A model generated the notes under the pieces. It saw nothing but the letters and a program-made list of their open reading frames with translations. It did no database searches and was not told the DNA's origin. The position numbers were made by a program, and so were the translations under genes. From positions 186,001-250,000 of the forward strand of contig JAJNPV010000042.1 of the NCBI GenBank assembly GCA_021155195.1: 64,000 bases of DNA. Reading direction: 5' to 3'. This DNA is from Ohtaekwangia sp. (GTDB lineage Bacteria; Bacteroidota; Bacteroidia; Cytophagales; Cyclobacteriaceae). This document shows, in pieces, positions 15,573 to 24,971 of the stretch. Each line of letters begins with the position of its first letter. The stretch's first letter is position 1.

Positions 15573-17966
15573 TCAGTTTCTTTTAATCACTTCAGGATCG
15601 CCACGATGCGACACTGAACTCGTGAGCGTTTTAGTTATTTCTAATTTATCAGAAACATACACTTTTACGGAGGAGGCACCGATAGCATCTACTACCGCAT
15701 CGTTAACCCGGTAGCCATAGGCGCGGAGGGAGGATGCGCCTACTGCCTTTGCTTCCAAAAAATGTCCGGTTCCTTTTAGCTCCAGGCTCGATACTCCTTT
15801 AAGATCAACGGTAAGATTATTCGCATTTATATTTCCTTCGCCCGAAACAGCACCTAACAACTCAACATCAAGATCATGCTCATCAAAACTATTGAAGGAT
15901 AAATTGCCAGCTCCGCGAGCCTTCAGTTTTTCCAACCTTGGCATGGTGATCTTAATTTTTACTTTTTCAGCATCAAAGATGGTGCGGTCCCAAAACGAAT
16001 CCCGGTCATCATCAAAATCGATGATCAATATATCGCCACTTGTATATACATCATATCTCTTTTTTTGTTTTTCATCACCATCTATCTCAACGGCATATTC
16101 ATTTCCTTGCTCAATCTGAACATCAAACAAACCTGATAATTCCAATTGATTGAAATCGCGCAAACCAAATTGATCTCTCAAACGCATGGACTTTCTTCCA
16201 ACAGGTTCCTGACACGTTGTACATTCAAACCCGTTGTCTGTCATACGCCAGGTATGATTGAAATTTGAATCTCTATATCCTTCATAATCGCGTGAGTTGT
16301 TTTGAATGATGTGCCACATTCTTTCTTCAATCACAAAAAGTGTATTGTAGGGAATGTACAAATCCATATTCAGTCGTTGGGCGCGAAACGGTGCATCTTT
16401 CTTGAAGGTGATGTTTGAATCAAACAACAAAATGCTATCCCGTTGCTCTACATTATATTCAATCAATTGCGCATTTTCTCCGGCTATCTTTCGGGTGTTT
16501 CCTTGTGCTTCAAATCGCTCCACCAATTTAATTTCGGTGCCTTCATAGCCTTTGATGGTCAAGTCAGTCATATCATAGTCATCGAGGCCAATTTCGTTTA
16601 TTCGGAGAACCGGAATCTTACCATTCAGGTTAAATGTTTTTTCAACTTTATATTCTCCTTCTTCTTTAAAGGCATATACCATTTGTGGAATGCTGATGCT
16701 AAGGGCAATAACGCTCACAAAGAATAAGACAAACAATGACCAGCCCACTAATTGATTAAACACAATTTTTTTTGCAATAATGGAACTTCCGATGAGGCAG
16801 ATAAAAAGTGCCGGCACAAACAAAACAGTAAAGCCAAAAAATACAGTCCAACCAGGAAACGCATTTTGAAATGCCTCTAACGGCAAGCCAACATCACTGA
16901 TATGAAAATTCCACCATCCCGGAAAGGAAGAGAAATGGATAAACCCAAAGATGATACCCGCGGCCATCACTAGCGAAATGATCATGGACAATCCGGTAAG
17001 GCTAATTACGATACCGATGGCAACTCGCAGCACATCAATAAATACAGTGAAGAGAGGGCCTAGTACTTTTGTGATGGCTTCAAGGATCATCGCAATTAAG
17101 CGAAAGGGGAAGAGGATAATTTTAGCAAATACGCTTTCCTCAGCCTGATCTTTTTCATTCAAACTTTTCTTAACAGAGCTTTCAATGTTCGTAAGGGTAA
17201 CGGGCTCGCCCTGCATTTGCATGCGTTCGGTTATTGTTTTTGCCTCGGGCAATGCAATCCATAAGATGATATACGTTAGTAAACCTAATCCACCTACAAA
17301 CCCAAATACAACAAAAAGAACGCGGATAACAGTAACATCAACGCCAAAGAATGCAGCCACGCCACCTGCTACCCCGCCAATCACTTTCTTCTCTGTGTCG
17401 CGGTACATCTTTTTTACGGATGCTTCTTCTTCCAGATCGTCACTGCCGGGCAGCACGATCCAAAAGATGATGTAAACCAAGAGCAAACTTCCATAACTAC
17501 CGAGTACTAACAGAGCAAACAGTAATCGTGGCCATACCGGATCGATGTTGAAGTAATGTGCTAAGCCGGCACACACACCACCCAAAATTTTTCTTTTTTG
17601 ATCGCGCTGAAGTTTTTTGTTAGAAGACTGTGTGCTTGATGATTGGCTTTGCTGATGAGAGGATTCCGACTTGGAAGATTCTCCTGCAAATTCTTGCTCT
17701 TCGGCTGCCTTAAAGTCGCTAACACTACCCATGGTGGCTACCAGGCTGCTCACATCTTCGGCAGTAATTACTTGCTTGCCTTCATGAAGCTTGGCTAAAA
17801 ATATTTCGGCAATGCGGCTTTCAATGTCAGACAGAATTTCGCTGCTATCCTCAAACGAAGCAAAGTATCGCTTAATAGAGTCTAAATATTTGCGAAGGGT
17901 TTCATATCCGTCTTCTTCAATGTGGAAGATAATGCCGCTGATGTTTATACTGATATTCTTTTTCAT
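15573..17966 (-). CDS. PspC-domain membrane protein with C-terminal GIN (DUF2807) domain
   Basis: 797 residues. An N-terminal soluble region is followed by two tandem PspC domains, each with KxxGGVxAGxAxxF and a hydrophobic pair: about 118-178 (RKILGGVCAGLAHYFNIDP) and 184-243 (KKVIGGVAGGVAAFFGVDV). Four or more further membrane segments follow between about 280 and 430. The C-terminal 200 residues form a GIN/head beta-helix (LDVELLGAVSGEGNINANNL, with repeats of G-A-S-S-L). Such proteins are linked to envelope stress. It lies 32 bases downstream of padR, a common Bacteroidota pairing, and PadR probably controls it. Confidence 0.88.
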   Translation of the reverse strand: MKKNISINISGIIFHIEEDGYETLRKYLDSIKRYFASFEDSSEILSDIESRIAEIFLAKLHEGKQVITAEDVSSLVATMGSVSDFKAAEEQEFAGESSKSESSHQQSQSSSTQSSNKKLQRDQKRKILGGVCAGLAHYFNIDPVWPRLLFALLVLGSYGSLLLVYIIFWIVLPGSDDLEEEASVKKMYRDTEKKVIGGVAGGVAAFFGVDVTVIRVLFVVFGFVGGLGLLTYIILWIALPEAKTITERMQMQGEPVTLTNIESSVKKSLNEKDQAEESVFAKIILFPFRLIAMILEAITKVLGPLFTVFIDVLRVAIGIVISLTGLSMIISLVMAAGIIFGFIHFSSFPGWWNFHISDVGLPLEAFQNAFPGWTVFFGFTVLFVPALFICLIGSSIIAKKIVFNQLVGWSLFVLFFVSVIALSISIPQMVYAFKEEGEYKVEKTFNLNGKIPVLRINEIGLDDYDMTDLTIKGYEGTEIKLVERFEAQGNTRKIAGENAQLIEYNVEQRDSILLFDSNITFKKDAPFRAQRLNMDLYIPYNTLFVIEERMWHIIQNNSRDYEGYRDSNFNHTWRMTDNGFECTTCQEPVGRKSMRLRDQFGLRDFNQLELSGLFDVQIEQGNEYAVEIDGDEKQKKRYDVYTSGDILIIDFDDDRDSFWDRTIFDAEKVKIKITMPRLEKLKARGAGNLSFNSFDEHDLDVELLGAVSGEGNINANNLTVDLKGVSSLELKGTGHFLEAKAVGASSLRAYGYRVNDAVVDAIGASSVKVYVSDKLEITKTLTSSVSHRGDPEVIKRN

Positions 17967-17998
17967 AGTCGAAACGTTATCAACTGGGGTTTGTGAGT

Positions 17999-18334
17999 TT
18001 AGCTAATCGGTTTGGTTTGGATCATTTGCGTGGAGTGAACCAGATCTTCCCAGGTTTCGGATAAACCCGATAGAAATGTAGTTCCTTCCTCGGTTAATTT
18101 ATAATACTTGCGGGGTGGGCCCGATTTAGATTCCACCCATTTGTATTCCAACAGGCCTGCGTTTTTCAGGCGGGTGAGCAGCGGGTACAGGGTTCCTTCC
18201 ACTACAATCATTTTCGCGGCTGTCAATTCATCCAACATGTCGGAGGCGTACACCTCACCGCGCGAAATAATATGCAGGATGCAGTACTCCAATATGCCTT
18301 TTCTCATCTGTACTTGTGTGTTTTCAAGGTTCAT
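17999..18334 (-). CDS. PadR family transcriptional regulator
   Basis: 111 residues. The winged helix is typical of small PadR proteins: MRKGILEYCILHIISRGEVYASDMLDEL, then VVEGTLYPLLTRLKNAGLLEYKWVES and PRKYYKLTEEG. It is the first gene of the operon with the PspC/GIN membrane protein, which it likely represses together with itself. Two AAGTACTA copies about 50-70 bases upstream are candidate operator half-sites. The Mu-like element begins about 120 bases upstream of its start. Confidence 0.9.
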   Translation of the reverse strand: MNLENTQVQMRKGILEYCILHIISRGEVYASDMLDELTAAKMIVVEGTLYPLLTRLKNAGLLEYKWVESKSGPPRKYYKLTEEGTTFLSGLSETWEDLVHSTQMIQTKPIS

Positions 18335-18380
18335 ACATCCATATTAGTTTAAGACTAAGATCTTACTGACTTATACGGGA

Positions 18381-18405
18381 AAGTACTATGTATGGCCAAG
18401 TACTA
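18381..18405. promoter_or_regulatory. Paired AAGTACTA sites upstream of padR
   Basis: AAGTACTA occurs at 18381-18388 and 18398-18405. Because the AGTACT core is itself palindromic, the pair reads as AGTACT-N11-AGTACT on either strand. The size suits a dimeric PadR-type repressor. Binding is inference only. Confidence 0.35.
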
Positions 18406-18454
18406 GATGAAATATTTTAAATATTTTTAAAATCCCTTTAATTTGAATGAATTT

Positions 18455-18503
18455 TGAGACCGACAAATAGAAATCAGCTACCAAAGGCAAATAGAAAACG
18501 GTA
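18455..18503. repeat. Left end of the Mu-type element with two transposase-site-like repeats
   Basis: AAATAGAAATCAG at 18465-18477 and GGCAAATAGAAAACGGTA at 18486-18503 share the AAATAGAAA core and lie 24 bases apart. Both recur inverted at the other end: the first 13 bases at 32640-32652 and the full 18 bases at 32545-32562. The close spacing resembles the R1-R2 arrangement of phage Mu. Confidence 0.8.
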
Positions 18504-18587
18504 AAAACCCTCGCAAAGATACCCCGAATTTTGGCAAAAAAGAGGGCTAAAATCACCAATTATACCGGGCTATTAAATACCATTTTA

Positions 18588-18842
18588 TCAATTGCTATAC
18601 ATCCTAAAGATAGTAACACCGAAATCTGGATAGTCACAGAATGAGCGCTGTGAAATCCAGTTAAATGTCTCCCATTTAGAATCCTTTATTGCCTGGGTTT
18701 CTGATTCGGTTATTAAGTCGATAAGTTTACTCTCACTCCTAAAAAGTGTGATACAAGAGACCTTGTTCTTTTTATCAGTTACGGTCAAAAGCCTGAGGGA
18801 AATATCCCAGCTAATTGATAGCGTTTTAAGAGTGTTTTTCAT
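18588..18842 (-). CDS. Hypothetical protein, element-encoded
   Basis: 84 residues, not recognised (MKNTLKTLSISWDISLRLLT). No signal peptide or membrane segment. It follows the 87-residue gene by five bases and is the last gene before the transposase-distal end of the element. It lies beyond the strong terminator at 19125-19164, so it may be transcribed apart from the tail genes. Confidence 0.5.
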   Translation of the reverse strand: MKNTLKTLSISWDISLRLLTVTDKKNKVSCITLFRSESKLIDLITESETQAIKDSKWETFNWISQRSFCDYPDFGVTIFRMYSN

Positions 18843-18847
18843 AACGG

Positions 18848-19111
18848 TTATAAGTGAAAATCATCCCTCATTACAGTCTTATAAATGATTGAAGCTGTCT
18901 CCAGGTTAACTGGTTCTTTGTCAACATAGGTAATGAAATGGTCGACCGATGAAGGCTGAATGAAGTAGTTCTCTTTAAAAAAAGCATAAACCACAGTTAG
19001 CGTATATTTTTTCCGAAGCTTGTTGTACACATCTCTAATCTCTCGGTGTCTGTTCATTGTATTTGGTCTTGCGGTCGGATCAGGTTGCTTTACTTTAATC
19101 TTTTTGGTCAT
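18848..19111 (-). CDS. Small putative DNA-binding protein, element-encoded
   Basis: 87 residues. The N-terminus is basic (MTKKIKVKQPDPTARPNTMNRHREI). The middle, YNKLRKKYTLTVVYAFFKENYFIQPSSVDHFITY, looks like a helix-turn-helix seen in small proteins of Bacteroidota Mu-like phages, but this is by-eye resemblance. It lies just past the terminator that closes the tail-gene operon and leads the 84-residue gene, so it may be expressed from its own promoter. Confidence 0.5.
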   Translation of the reverse strand: MTKKIKVKQPDPTARPNTMNRHREIRDVYNKLRKKYTLTVVYAFFKENYFIQPSSVDHFITYVDKEPVNLETASIIYKTVMRDDFHL

Positions 19112-19124
19112 TGAAATCAGGAAT

Positions 19125-19164
19125 CAGCTAAAAAATAAATTCAGGGGTACTATACCCCTGAATT
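19125..19164 (-). terminator. Strong terminator at the end of the tail-gene operon
   Basis: AATTCAGGGGTA (19138-19149) and TACCCCTGAATT (19153-19164) form a perfect 12-bp stem with a 3-nt loop. On the minus strand the stem is followed by TATTTTTTAG. It lies 13 bases past the stop of the 227-residue gene. Confidence 0.85.
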
Positions 19165-19177
19165 AACACATGTTTAA

Positions 19178-19861
19178 CTACCTCAGGTTAGCTATGAAAC
19201 GCCTGTTAATTTCAACGGTTCTTTTATGAGTATTAAACTCAAAGGCATCCTCAAATAGCTTTTTATAGTTAATTTGATACTTTGGATTATTTGGAATACT
19301 CCAAGCATGTTGAGATATATAGCCACCTCTGTCACATTGCGGAATGACAACCTCATTCATGAGTTTTGAAATTTGCTCAAGTGCAATAAACATTTCGATT
19401 TGATTAGGCTGCTCTGCATAGACTCTGCAACGTTCAATTTGAATCTGAAGCACAGAATCTACAACCTCAATTTTATCTCCCTTCATTTCATACAATGCCA
19501 GATTATTTAAACGAGAATCAAAAAGTTCTTTTTGAAGTTTTTGAACCGCTTTCTCCAACTCCGAATAGTCAGGCAATTCAAGGAGTTGAGTTAATTTATC
19601 TCTGCTAATTTTCAATCCACCAACTTTGAGTTGATTCTCTGGGATATCATTTTCAACTTGCGAAGTGACAAGGCTTTGCACGTCTTTCAATTTTACAATA
19701 CTTCCAACGTTTTGTAGTTTGGGTAATTCAATTTCAAAGGCATTGTAAAGGGTTAGCACCTCAGTCATTCTTTCCGCAACTGCTGGCACCTTAGTCTTTA
19801 GCAGTTCGATAACTTCACTATTTTCGGATAGTAAAATTTTTGATTGATTCTCTGTTTTCAT
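19178..19861 (-). CDS. Hypothetical protein downstream of the tape-measure gene
   Basis: 227 residues, mostly helical, not recognised. It starts MKTENQSKILLSENSEVIEL and has an extended coiled segment around DKLTQLLELPDYSELEKAVQ. No membrane segment. It is the last gene of the morphogenesis-like operon, 26 bases after the tape-measure-like gene and followed by a strong terminator. A structural or adhesion role is possible from position only. Confidence 0.55.
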   Translation of the reverse strand: MKTENQSKILLSENSEVIELLKTKVPAVAERMTEVLTLYNAFEIELPKLQNVGSIVKLKDVQSLVTSQVENDIPENQLKVGGLKISRDKLTQLLELPDYSELEKAVQKLQKELFDSRLNNLALYEMKGDKIEVVDSVLQIQIERCRVYAEQPNQIEMFIALEQISKLMNEVVIPQCDRGGYISQHAWSIPNNPKYQINYKKLFEDAFEFNTHKRTVEINRRFIANLR

Positions 19862-19887
19862 GGTTGTGGTTTTAAAGTTTAAAAAAA

Positions 19888-22101
19888 TTATCTTGTTGGA
19901 GGTGAATACCTCGAATTAACATATTTAGTCCATTGATTATTATTGCCCGTCCAAACACCAAAGCCATCTTCGTCAAAATGAATCCGTGTTTCTGTTTTAC
20001 TTTTGATGGTTTTGTGTGTAGCCCTGATCTCATCCAGTAAATCAGAAACATTATTCTCACTTGTTTGAATAATAATAGCATCAGAAGCACTGCGCGGCAA
20101 CTTGCGGTCAACAATACCTTTTAAGTCAAGCCAACCAAATTTTGGATCAAGCATATTTTTCAAAACTTCAGGAAACTTTTTGGTGGCATGTGCTGGCGCA
20201 ACTGTTTCATGGACACTGAGCCAGTACGGGTTACTATCACTGGTCTCTGTGCCTGAGCCCTTAATATCAAAATCACCTTTGGCTGCATAACGTGGCGCTT
20301 GCACCTTTCCCTGGTTAGCAAGCAATAAACCAAACTGCGCTAGCACCAATGCTACCAACGGGATAGCCGCGGGGAAACCACTGGTGGCAACAGTCTTGGC
20401 AAGTGCCGGCCCTTGACTGATAAGTATATTAAATAGAGCCTGTTGTCTTTGCTGTTCGTTTTGTTTCTCCAACAGTTTGGCTTGCTCTGCCTGAAATTTT
20501 TTTTCAATCTTTCGTTTAGCATCTTCATTTTCACCAACCAGAGAAATTTCATAGTCATATCTTCCTTTTAATAGATCAATCTCCCGTCTGGTTTGGTTCT
20601 CAAAAAAATCAAATAAGTTGTTACTCAATGCAATGGCATGATCAAAAGTCTGTTGACGCAAATCTTGTTTCTGCTGTTCAATATCTTCTAATGATTTTAG
20701 CCCGGCTATTTCAGGAACGTCCTCTGATGGTATTCCATCTGCATTTATAAAACCTTCCCCAAAAGGATCCTCTTTTGTAATCTTTGCCTGTGCCTCATCA
20801 ATTCTATCTAGTGCTTTCTTTACTTCATTAAGGGTGTCTTTGTAGATTTCAGCAAGCTCATTCTGTTCCTGATATTGTTTAATTGCTTTCTCATCCAAAC
20901 CGCTCAATTCGAAGTAAACATTCTTGTAGGATTCAAGTGCTTTTTTACGCGCTTTCTCTGCTGTTGTCGCTGCATCATTTGCATCCTTCGCTTGCTTCTC
21001 ACGAATGCGGGCAATGATTTCCTCTTTATAGATATTGGAATCGAGCGCTTTTATATAGGCTTCAATATTTTCACTTTGCAAAGCAGCGTTCACCGTGCCT
21101 TGGATTGCCCTCTCCTTTTCTGTGTTTAGTAACTCTCGCTGAAAATCAAGTACTGCAATAAGTTGAGCGCGTTGAGCTGATGCACCTGGCCCTGTGTTAA
21201 ATATTGAAATGAATTTTTCAAACTTTCCAAGATTCTCATCGGTAAGTATTCCAATTGCATTATTGAGATCATCTATCAATGATTTTAAAAAAGGAGAAAC
21301 GGCTTCGCCTGAAACGTTTGCCAGTTTATCAAAACTGTCACCAAGGTTGCTAATCTTACCACCGAGGGTTTCAGAAATAGCTGCCATCGATCCGCTAACT
21401 CCCTCAAGTTCTCCAAGTCCAAAAATATATTGTTGTATACTCTCGCTTGTAAAGTCAACTTGCTGCTTTATCCCTTTGAATGTAAAGGTTACTCTATCAC
21501 CTTCCTTGTTTGCTCGGATACCGAATTCTTTTAGGCGTTCAAACTCACCTGTTTGCGCGTCAATGATAGCCTCAGTCAACTGATCAATTTCTTTTCCAGT
21601 TGAAGCAGCAAGATCACCCATCTTTATAATTTCTGCATTCGTTGGTTTAATTCCCTGATTAACTAGCTTAACATAGCTCTGCGTCCATTGCAATACACTG
21701 TATGGAGTCTTTGCCGCTATCTCCTGCATCGTGCGCAATGCCTCTTGCGCACGACTTTGGCTACCAAGCGTGTTTGTCAATACCGCTGATAGCTTTTCAA
21801 ACTCAGCGCGCACGGTAACAATTTTATCAAAAAAAGCTCTAAGTCTGTCTACTGCAAATAGTCCGGCTAAGCCTGGTCCTATCTTTGAGATGGCTGAGTT
21901 TAAATGGCTCATCTCTTTATTTATAGCACCAACAGCAGGCGCACCCACAGTACGGGCTTTACTGACTGAAGCTACCATTTCATTTATTTCTTTTTCCGTA
22001 AGGTTAGCTTCTTTGCCTGTCTTACGGAGTACAGCAATCAGTTCGTTAATCTCTTTAATCGCTGGGTCTGTTTGTGCTCTTACCGGAAATGTTGTTGCCA
22101 T
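19888..22101 (-). CDS. Phage tail tape-measure-like protein
   Basis: 737 residues. The N-terminal region carries the tape-measure signature of Bacteroidota phages: AKTPYSVLQWTQSYVKLVNQG, MGDLAASTGKEIDQLTEAI, AQTGEFERLKEFGIRANKEG and TLGGKISNLGDSFDKL. The middle is a long coiled coil rich in Lys/Glu/Gln (about 370-560). A hydrophobic segment follows (FPAAIPLVALVLAQFGLLLA, about 588-607). The C-terminus is globular. In long-tailed phages this protein sets tail length and helps DNA passage. Length is short for a full tail. It starts 13 bases after the tail-associated gene. Confidence 0.8.
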   Translation of the reverse strand: MATTFPVRAQTDPAIKEINELIAVLRKTGKEANLTEKEINEMVASVSKARTVGAPAVGAINKEMSHLNSAISKIGPGLAGLFAVDRLRAFFDKIVTVRAEFEKLSAVLTNTLGSQSRAQEALRTMQEIAAKTPYSVLQWTQSYVKLVNQGIKPTNAEIIKMGDLAASTGKEIDQLTEAIIDAQTGEFERLKEFGIRANKEGDRVTFTFKGIKQQVDFTSESIQQYIFGLGELEGVSGSMAAISETLGGKISNLGDSFDKLANVSGEAVSPFLKSLIDDLNNAIGILTDENLGKFEKFISIFNTGPGASAQRAQLIAVLDFQRELLNTEKERAIQGTVNAALQSENIEAYIKALDSNIYKEEIIARIREKQAKDANDAATTAEKARKKALESYKNVYFELSGLDEKAIKQYQEQNELAEIYKDTLNEVKKALDRIDEAQAKITKEDPFGEGFINADGIPSEDVPEIAGLKSLEDIEQQKQDLRQQTFDHAIALSNNLFDFFENQTRREIDLLKGRYDYEISLVGENEDAKRKIEKKFQAEQAKLLEKQNEQQRQQALFNILISQGPALAKTVATSGFPAAIPLVALVLAQFGLLLANQGKVQAPRYAAKGDFDIKGSGTETSDSNPYWLSVHETVAPAHATKKFPEVLKNMLDPKFGWLDLKGIVDRKLPRSASDAIIIQTSENNVSDLLDEIRATHKTIKSKTETRIHFDEDGFGVWTGNNNQWTKYVNSRYSPPTR

Positions 22102-22114
22102 CTTATTTTGAATT

Positions 22115-24283
22115 TTAAATGTTTGCTTTAATTAATTTAAATACCACCTCATCACTGTCTGCTATCATCTTCGCAGAAAGTAAATATCCTCTCTCGTGTG
22201 CCTTATCAGTCTTACTGAATTCAATAAACCCAAGCGAATTTTCATCCGCACTACTGTCAGTCTCATTCAACGCAATCAATTGATCATAGTTAAGTCGCGC
22301 ACGAAACGAATATGTTTCGGCAATTAGTAAGGGCTTATCCAGACTACTGATTAAGATGTCAGCGTTTTCGATTAAAGGCTCAGTCTCTGTTACAAGTTGG
22401 GAGGTCATTAAGTTGTTGGCTTCGCCTGCTTGAAACTTGATTGAATCTGTTTTTTGCTTTTCTAAAAATGAGCGCAAAATTCTGCCGTGCCTACGAAAGC
22501 AACGTGCAGGTGAGTCTGCTAAATTGTAGCTGGTCTCTGGGCTAATTACTCCCGTAACACTTGTAAACGCCTCATTTTTTTCTGGTACAAAATTATCACC
22601 ATCACGTAAAACGCGAATGATAACATTCTCTTCATCCGCTCGAGTGTCTTTAGTTGGCTGATCTCTTTCCCTTCGCGCAAACTCTATAGTATAGCTGCCT
22701 GTTATGTACGGACTTTTTAAATCAAGTTTTGATTTTATTTGAGTGATTGGAAAAGTCCATTCCTTTTTACTGTTTGGCTCATCCAAATTTGCTATTTGTT
22801 CATTGCCCCATTTAGCAATTCCACCCTCAGCTTGATTATTGTAAAGTGCAGTAGTTACATTCTTACTAATGTCTAAAATAAAATCAAGCGTCATCATCCG
22901 TCTTGTTTGATACCAATGCGTAAGTGGCTCAACACGAATGCGCTCCTTTCCATTTACACGCTCAATGCCTACACCAATTGCATCCAAAGCCCACGCTGTT
23001 TGTATTAATCCATCTAAACTGCATTGCAATGGTTTATCAATACCCCTGATTTTATTCACACTGGTAATTGCGCGCAAGGCTCCTTCACCATCGGCTGCAT
23101 ATCCCAAATCAGTTCGGCCAAAGTGCTCGCTATAAAAGGAGTTTTGCTTGCCTGTAAGGCTTTCAACTGTGCGCTGCAATGCTTCATGGATCATGATAGC
23201 CTGGCAATCGGTAGCAGGTGTTACCGTGTTGGCTAAAAAAGTAATTTTATTAGTCTTGCTTAAGTCAAACTGTAAAAAATTTCTGGAGAAATCGGTGGTG
23301 TATTTTAAGTAGTAAAATATTAGATCACCTGGTTCAAAATCAATGATTGAAGCATCAACATTGACATCAATAAATCCAGTATCATAAAGACCTAAAGATA
23401 CGGCTACAGTTAAAGAATATACATTAATTGTCTCGCTTATAAAATCACTTCCGCGCTGTCTTTTAATAATAATATCAACTGTGTTGCTAGCAGTGCCCGG
23501 ATGAGGGCTTAATGCATCGCCAAAAAGTTTAAAGGTAAATGTGGAATTTATTGCTAGTGTTCCTGATTGGGTGCCCTTTGGCTTTATTCCATATTTTATA
23601 TCATCTTCAAAAGGGTTGTCCTGATATTGATCGCGATAAGTAAAAATGTCCTCAAATCCATTTTCCTCTATAATAAAATTAGGCATCAAGTAAAATGATT
23701 TCAAGGCAGGTACATCCTCATTATAGATTAATGTTGTAAGTGGATATTTAGCTGGGGTAAAATCCACTACATCCCGATTGAATATTGATTTTTTTTGTAT
23801 AGACTTACTATGCAGCGGCAGTGTAATCATAGGCGCGGCATCCATCACCTTGCCATCCTGTGTGGCGAGTGCTTCAATATTTATTTTTATCTCGTTGCCA
23901 TTCTTTATTCGCTCAGTAAAACCAATCTGCTCAACATTAATATTCACCTCAGTTGTATTTACTTCGTACGTTGTGAAATTCAATCTCCCTTCGTAATCAA
24001 TATTAAACCTATGGTTCTTTGTGTCTTTCTTCTCAATTTTTAGAATGACTTCTTGCTCAATGCCATAACGCTCGTAAAGAGATTGGATAATATTCTTTCC
24101 AGCTTTTATGAAGCTCACTTTTGCAGTGTACTCATTAAACAATCCATGCCAGGGATTATTGATATTTTCCCCGCCTCCAAATCTCTGCCTGGTCTTATGC
24201 AGTCCGTCCCAACCCTTTGGATCAGGTATGCGCGTCCAGTTGCCCAGGTCTGCGTGATATAAAAAAAATCTGTATTCTGACAT
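22115..24283 (-). CDS. Phage tail-associated protein (tip/receptor type)
   Basis: 722 residues from the ATG at 24283 (MSEYRFFLYHADLGNW), one base after the upstream stop; a TTG four codons earlier is less likely. N-terminal features such as the large beta-rich KVSFIKAGKNIIQSLYERYG and FNIDYEGRLNFTTY match the type of large proteins found next to tape-measure genes in Bacteroidota phages. No enzymatic motif was recognised. It is the gene immediately before the tape-measure-like protein, so a distal tail or baseplate role is likely. The assignment is by position and resemblance only. Confidence 0.6.
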   Translation of the reverse strand: MSEYRFFLYHADLGNWTRIPDPKGWDGLHKTRQRFGGGENINNPWHGLFNEYTAKVSFIKAGKNIIQSLYERYGIEQEVILKIEKKDTKNHRFNIDYEGRLNFTTYEVNTTEVNINVEQIGFTERIKNGNEIKINIEALATQDGKVMDAAPMITLPLHSKSIQKKSIFNRDVVDFTPAKYPLTTLIYNEDVPALKSFYLMPNFIIEENGFEDIFTYRDQYQDNPFEDDIKYGIKPKGTQSGTLAINSTFTFKLFGDALSPHPGTASNTVDIIIKRQRGSDFISETINVYSLTVAVSLGLYDTGFIDVNVDASIIDFEPGDLIFYYLKYTTDFSRNFLQFDLSKTNKITFLANTVTPATDCQAIMIHEALQRTVESLTGKQNSFYSEHFGRTDLGYAADGEGALRAITSVNKIRGIDKPLQCSLDGLIQTAWALDAIGVGIERVNGKERIRVEPLTHWYQTRRMMTLDFILDISKNVTTALYNNQAEGGIAKWGNEQIANLDEPNSKKEWTFPITQIKSKLDLKSPYITGSYTIEFARRERDQPTKDTRADEENVIIRVLRDGDNFVPEKNEAFTSVTGVISPETSYNLADSPARCFRRHGRILRSFLEKQKTDSIKFQAGEANNLMTSQLVTETEPLIENADILISSLDKPLLIAETYSFRARLNYDQLIALNETDSSADENSLGFIEFSKTDKAHERGYLLSAKMIADSDEVVFKLIKANI

Positions 24284-24284
24284 C

Positions 24285-24971
24285 TTACTTTGCAATTGAG
24301 TACCTATTAGAAAACATTTCCTTGCTCATCCCATAATCATCAGAGTTGCGTGTAAGCATCTGTGACGGACTAATGCTATCTGCTTCAACCAATGATTGCG
24401 TTGGATGCTTTTGTGCGTTCACAATCGTGCGTACTACACTCAGCGATATAGGTTCATCTAACCATAAACCTTGATCAACCATCTCTTTTAACTTTTTCAA
24501 GTACCTTTTATGAGTAGTCTTGATCTTACCAGTTGAACTATACATTTCAAGAATGAACGCCTCCTGCTCCTGGTTCAATTTCTTTTTTGAATTGAGGTTT
24601 CCAACTTTACGGCTAATCAAAGATTGAAGCGCGGTCTCTATATTGTCAGTTTCGTTTATATGAAATGGGCGAATGGTTTTTACCAGCGATGACAAAGTTT
24701 GTGGCTTCCATCCTTTACTTTTCATTAATTGAAGAAATGCAGTGTAAAGCGCTTCCTTATTCTCATAACCAAGGCTCTTGCATCCGTTGTGTGTGACTGC
24801 TGCCAACGCCATAAACCAGCAAGCTTTCACACTCATTGATTTTATTGCTTGCTCCAATTCGTCAGCAGTCTTTTGGCCGAGTTGAGTGGCGTTCACATTA
24901 TAGAAGCTCAAAATCCGAGCGTAGTTACTACGCTCGGACTCAGCCAGGAAAGTTTCCAGTTTGGCTTTCAT
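24285..24971 (-). CDS. Element protein with a possible transposase-type N-terminal DNA-binding region
   Basis: 228 residues, not firmly recognised. The part after residue 130 (KLNQEQEAFILEMYSSTGKI, then THKRYLKKLKEMVDQG and SVVRTIVNAQKHP) resembles the helix-turn-helix found before the catalytic domain of Mu-type transposases, but no DDE domain follows. Its ATG overlaps the stop of the upstream gene by four bases. It could be a separated DNA-binding protein or an unrelated helical protein. Confidence 0.5.
   Translation of the reverse strand: MKAKLETFLAESERSNYARILSFYNVNATQLGQKTADELEQAIKSMSVKACWFMALAAVTHNGCKSLGYENKEALYTAFLQLMKSKGWKPQTLSSLVKTIRPFHINETDNIETALQSLISRKVGNLNSKKKLNQEQEAFILEMYSSTGKIKTTHKRYLKKLKEMVDQGLWLDEPISLSVVRTIVNAQKHPTQSLVEADSISPSQMLTRNSDDYGMSKEMFSNRYSIAK

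Noticed and set aside
18440..18454. Treating AATTT as a firm target-site duplication
   Set aside because: AATTT occurs twice within 15 bases here and is frequent in this genome, so it is only a candidate.
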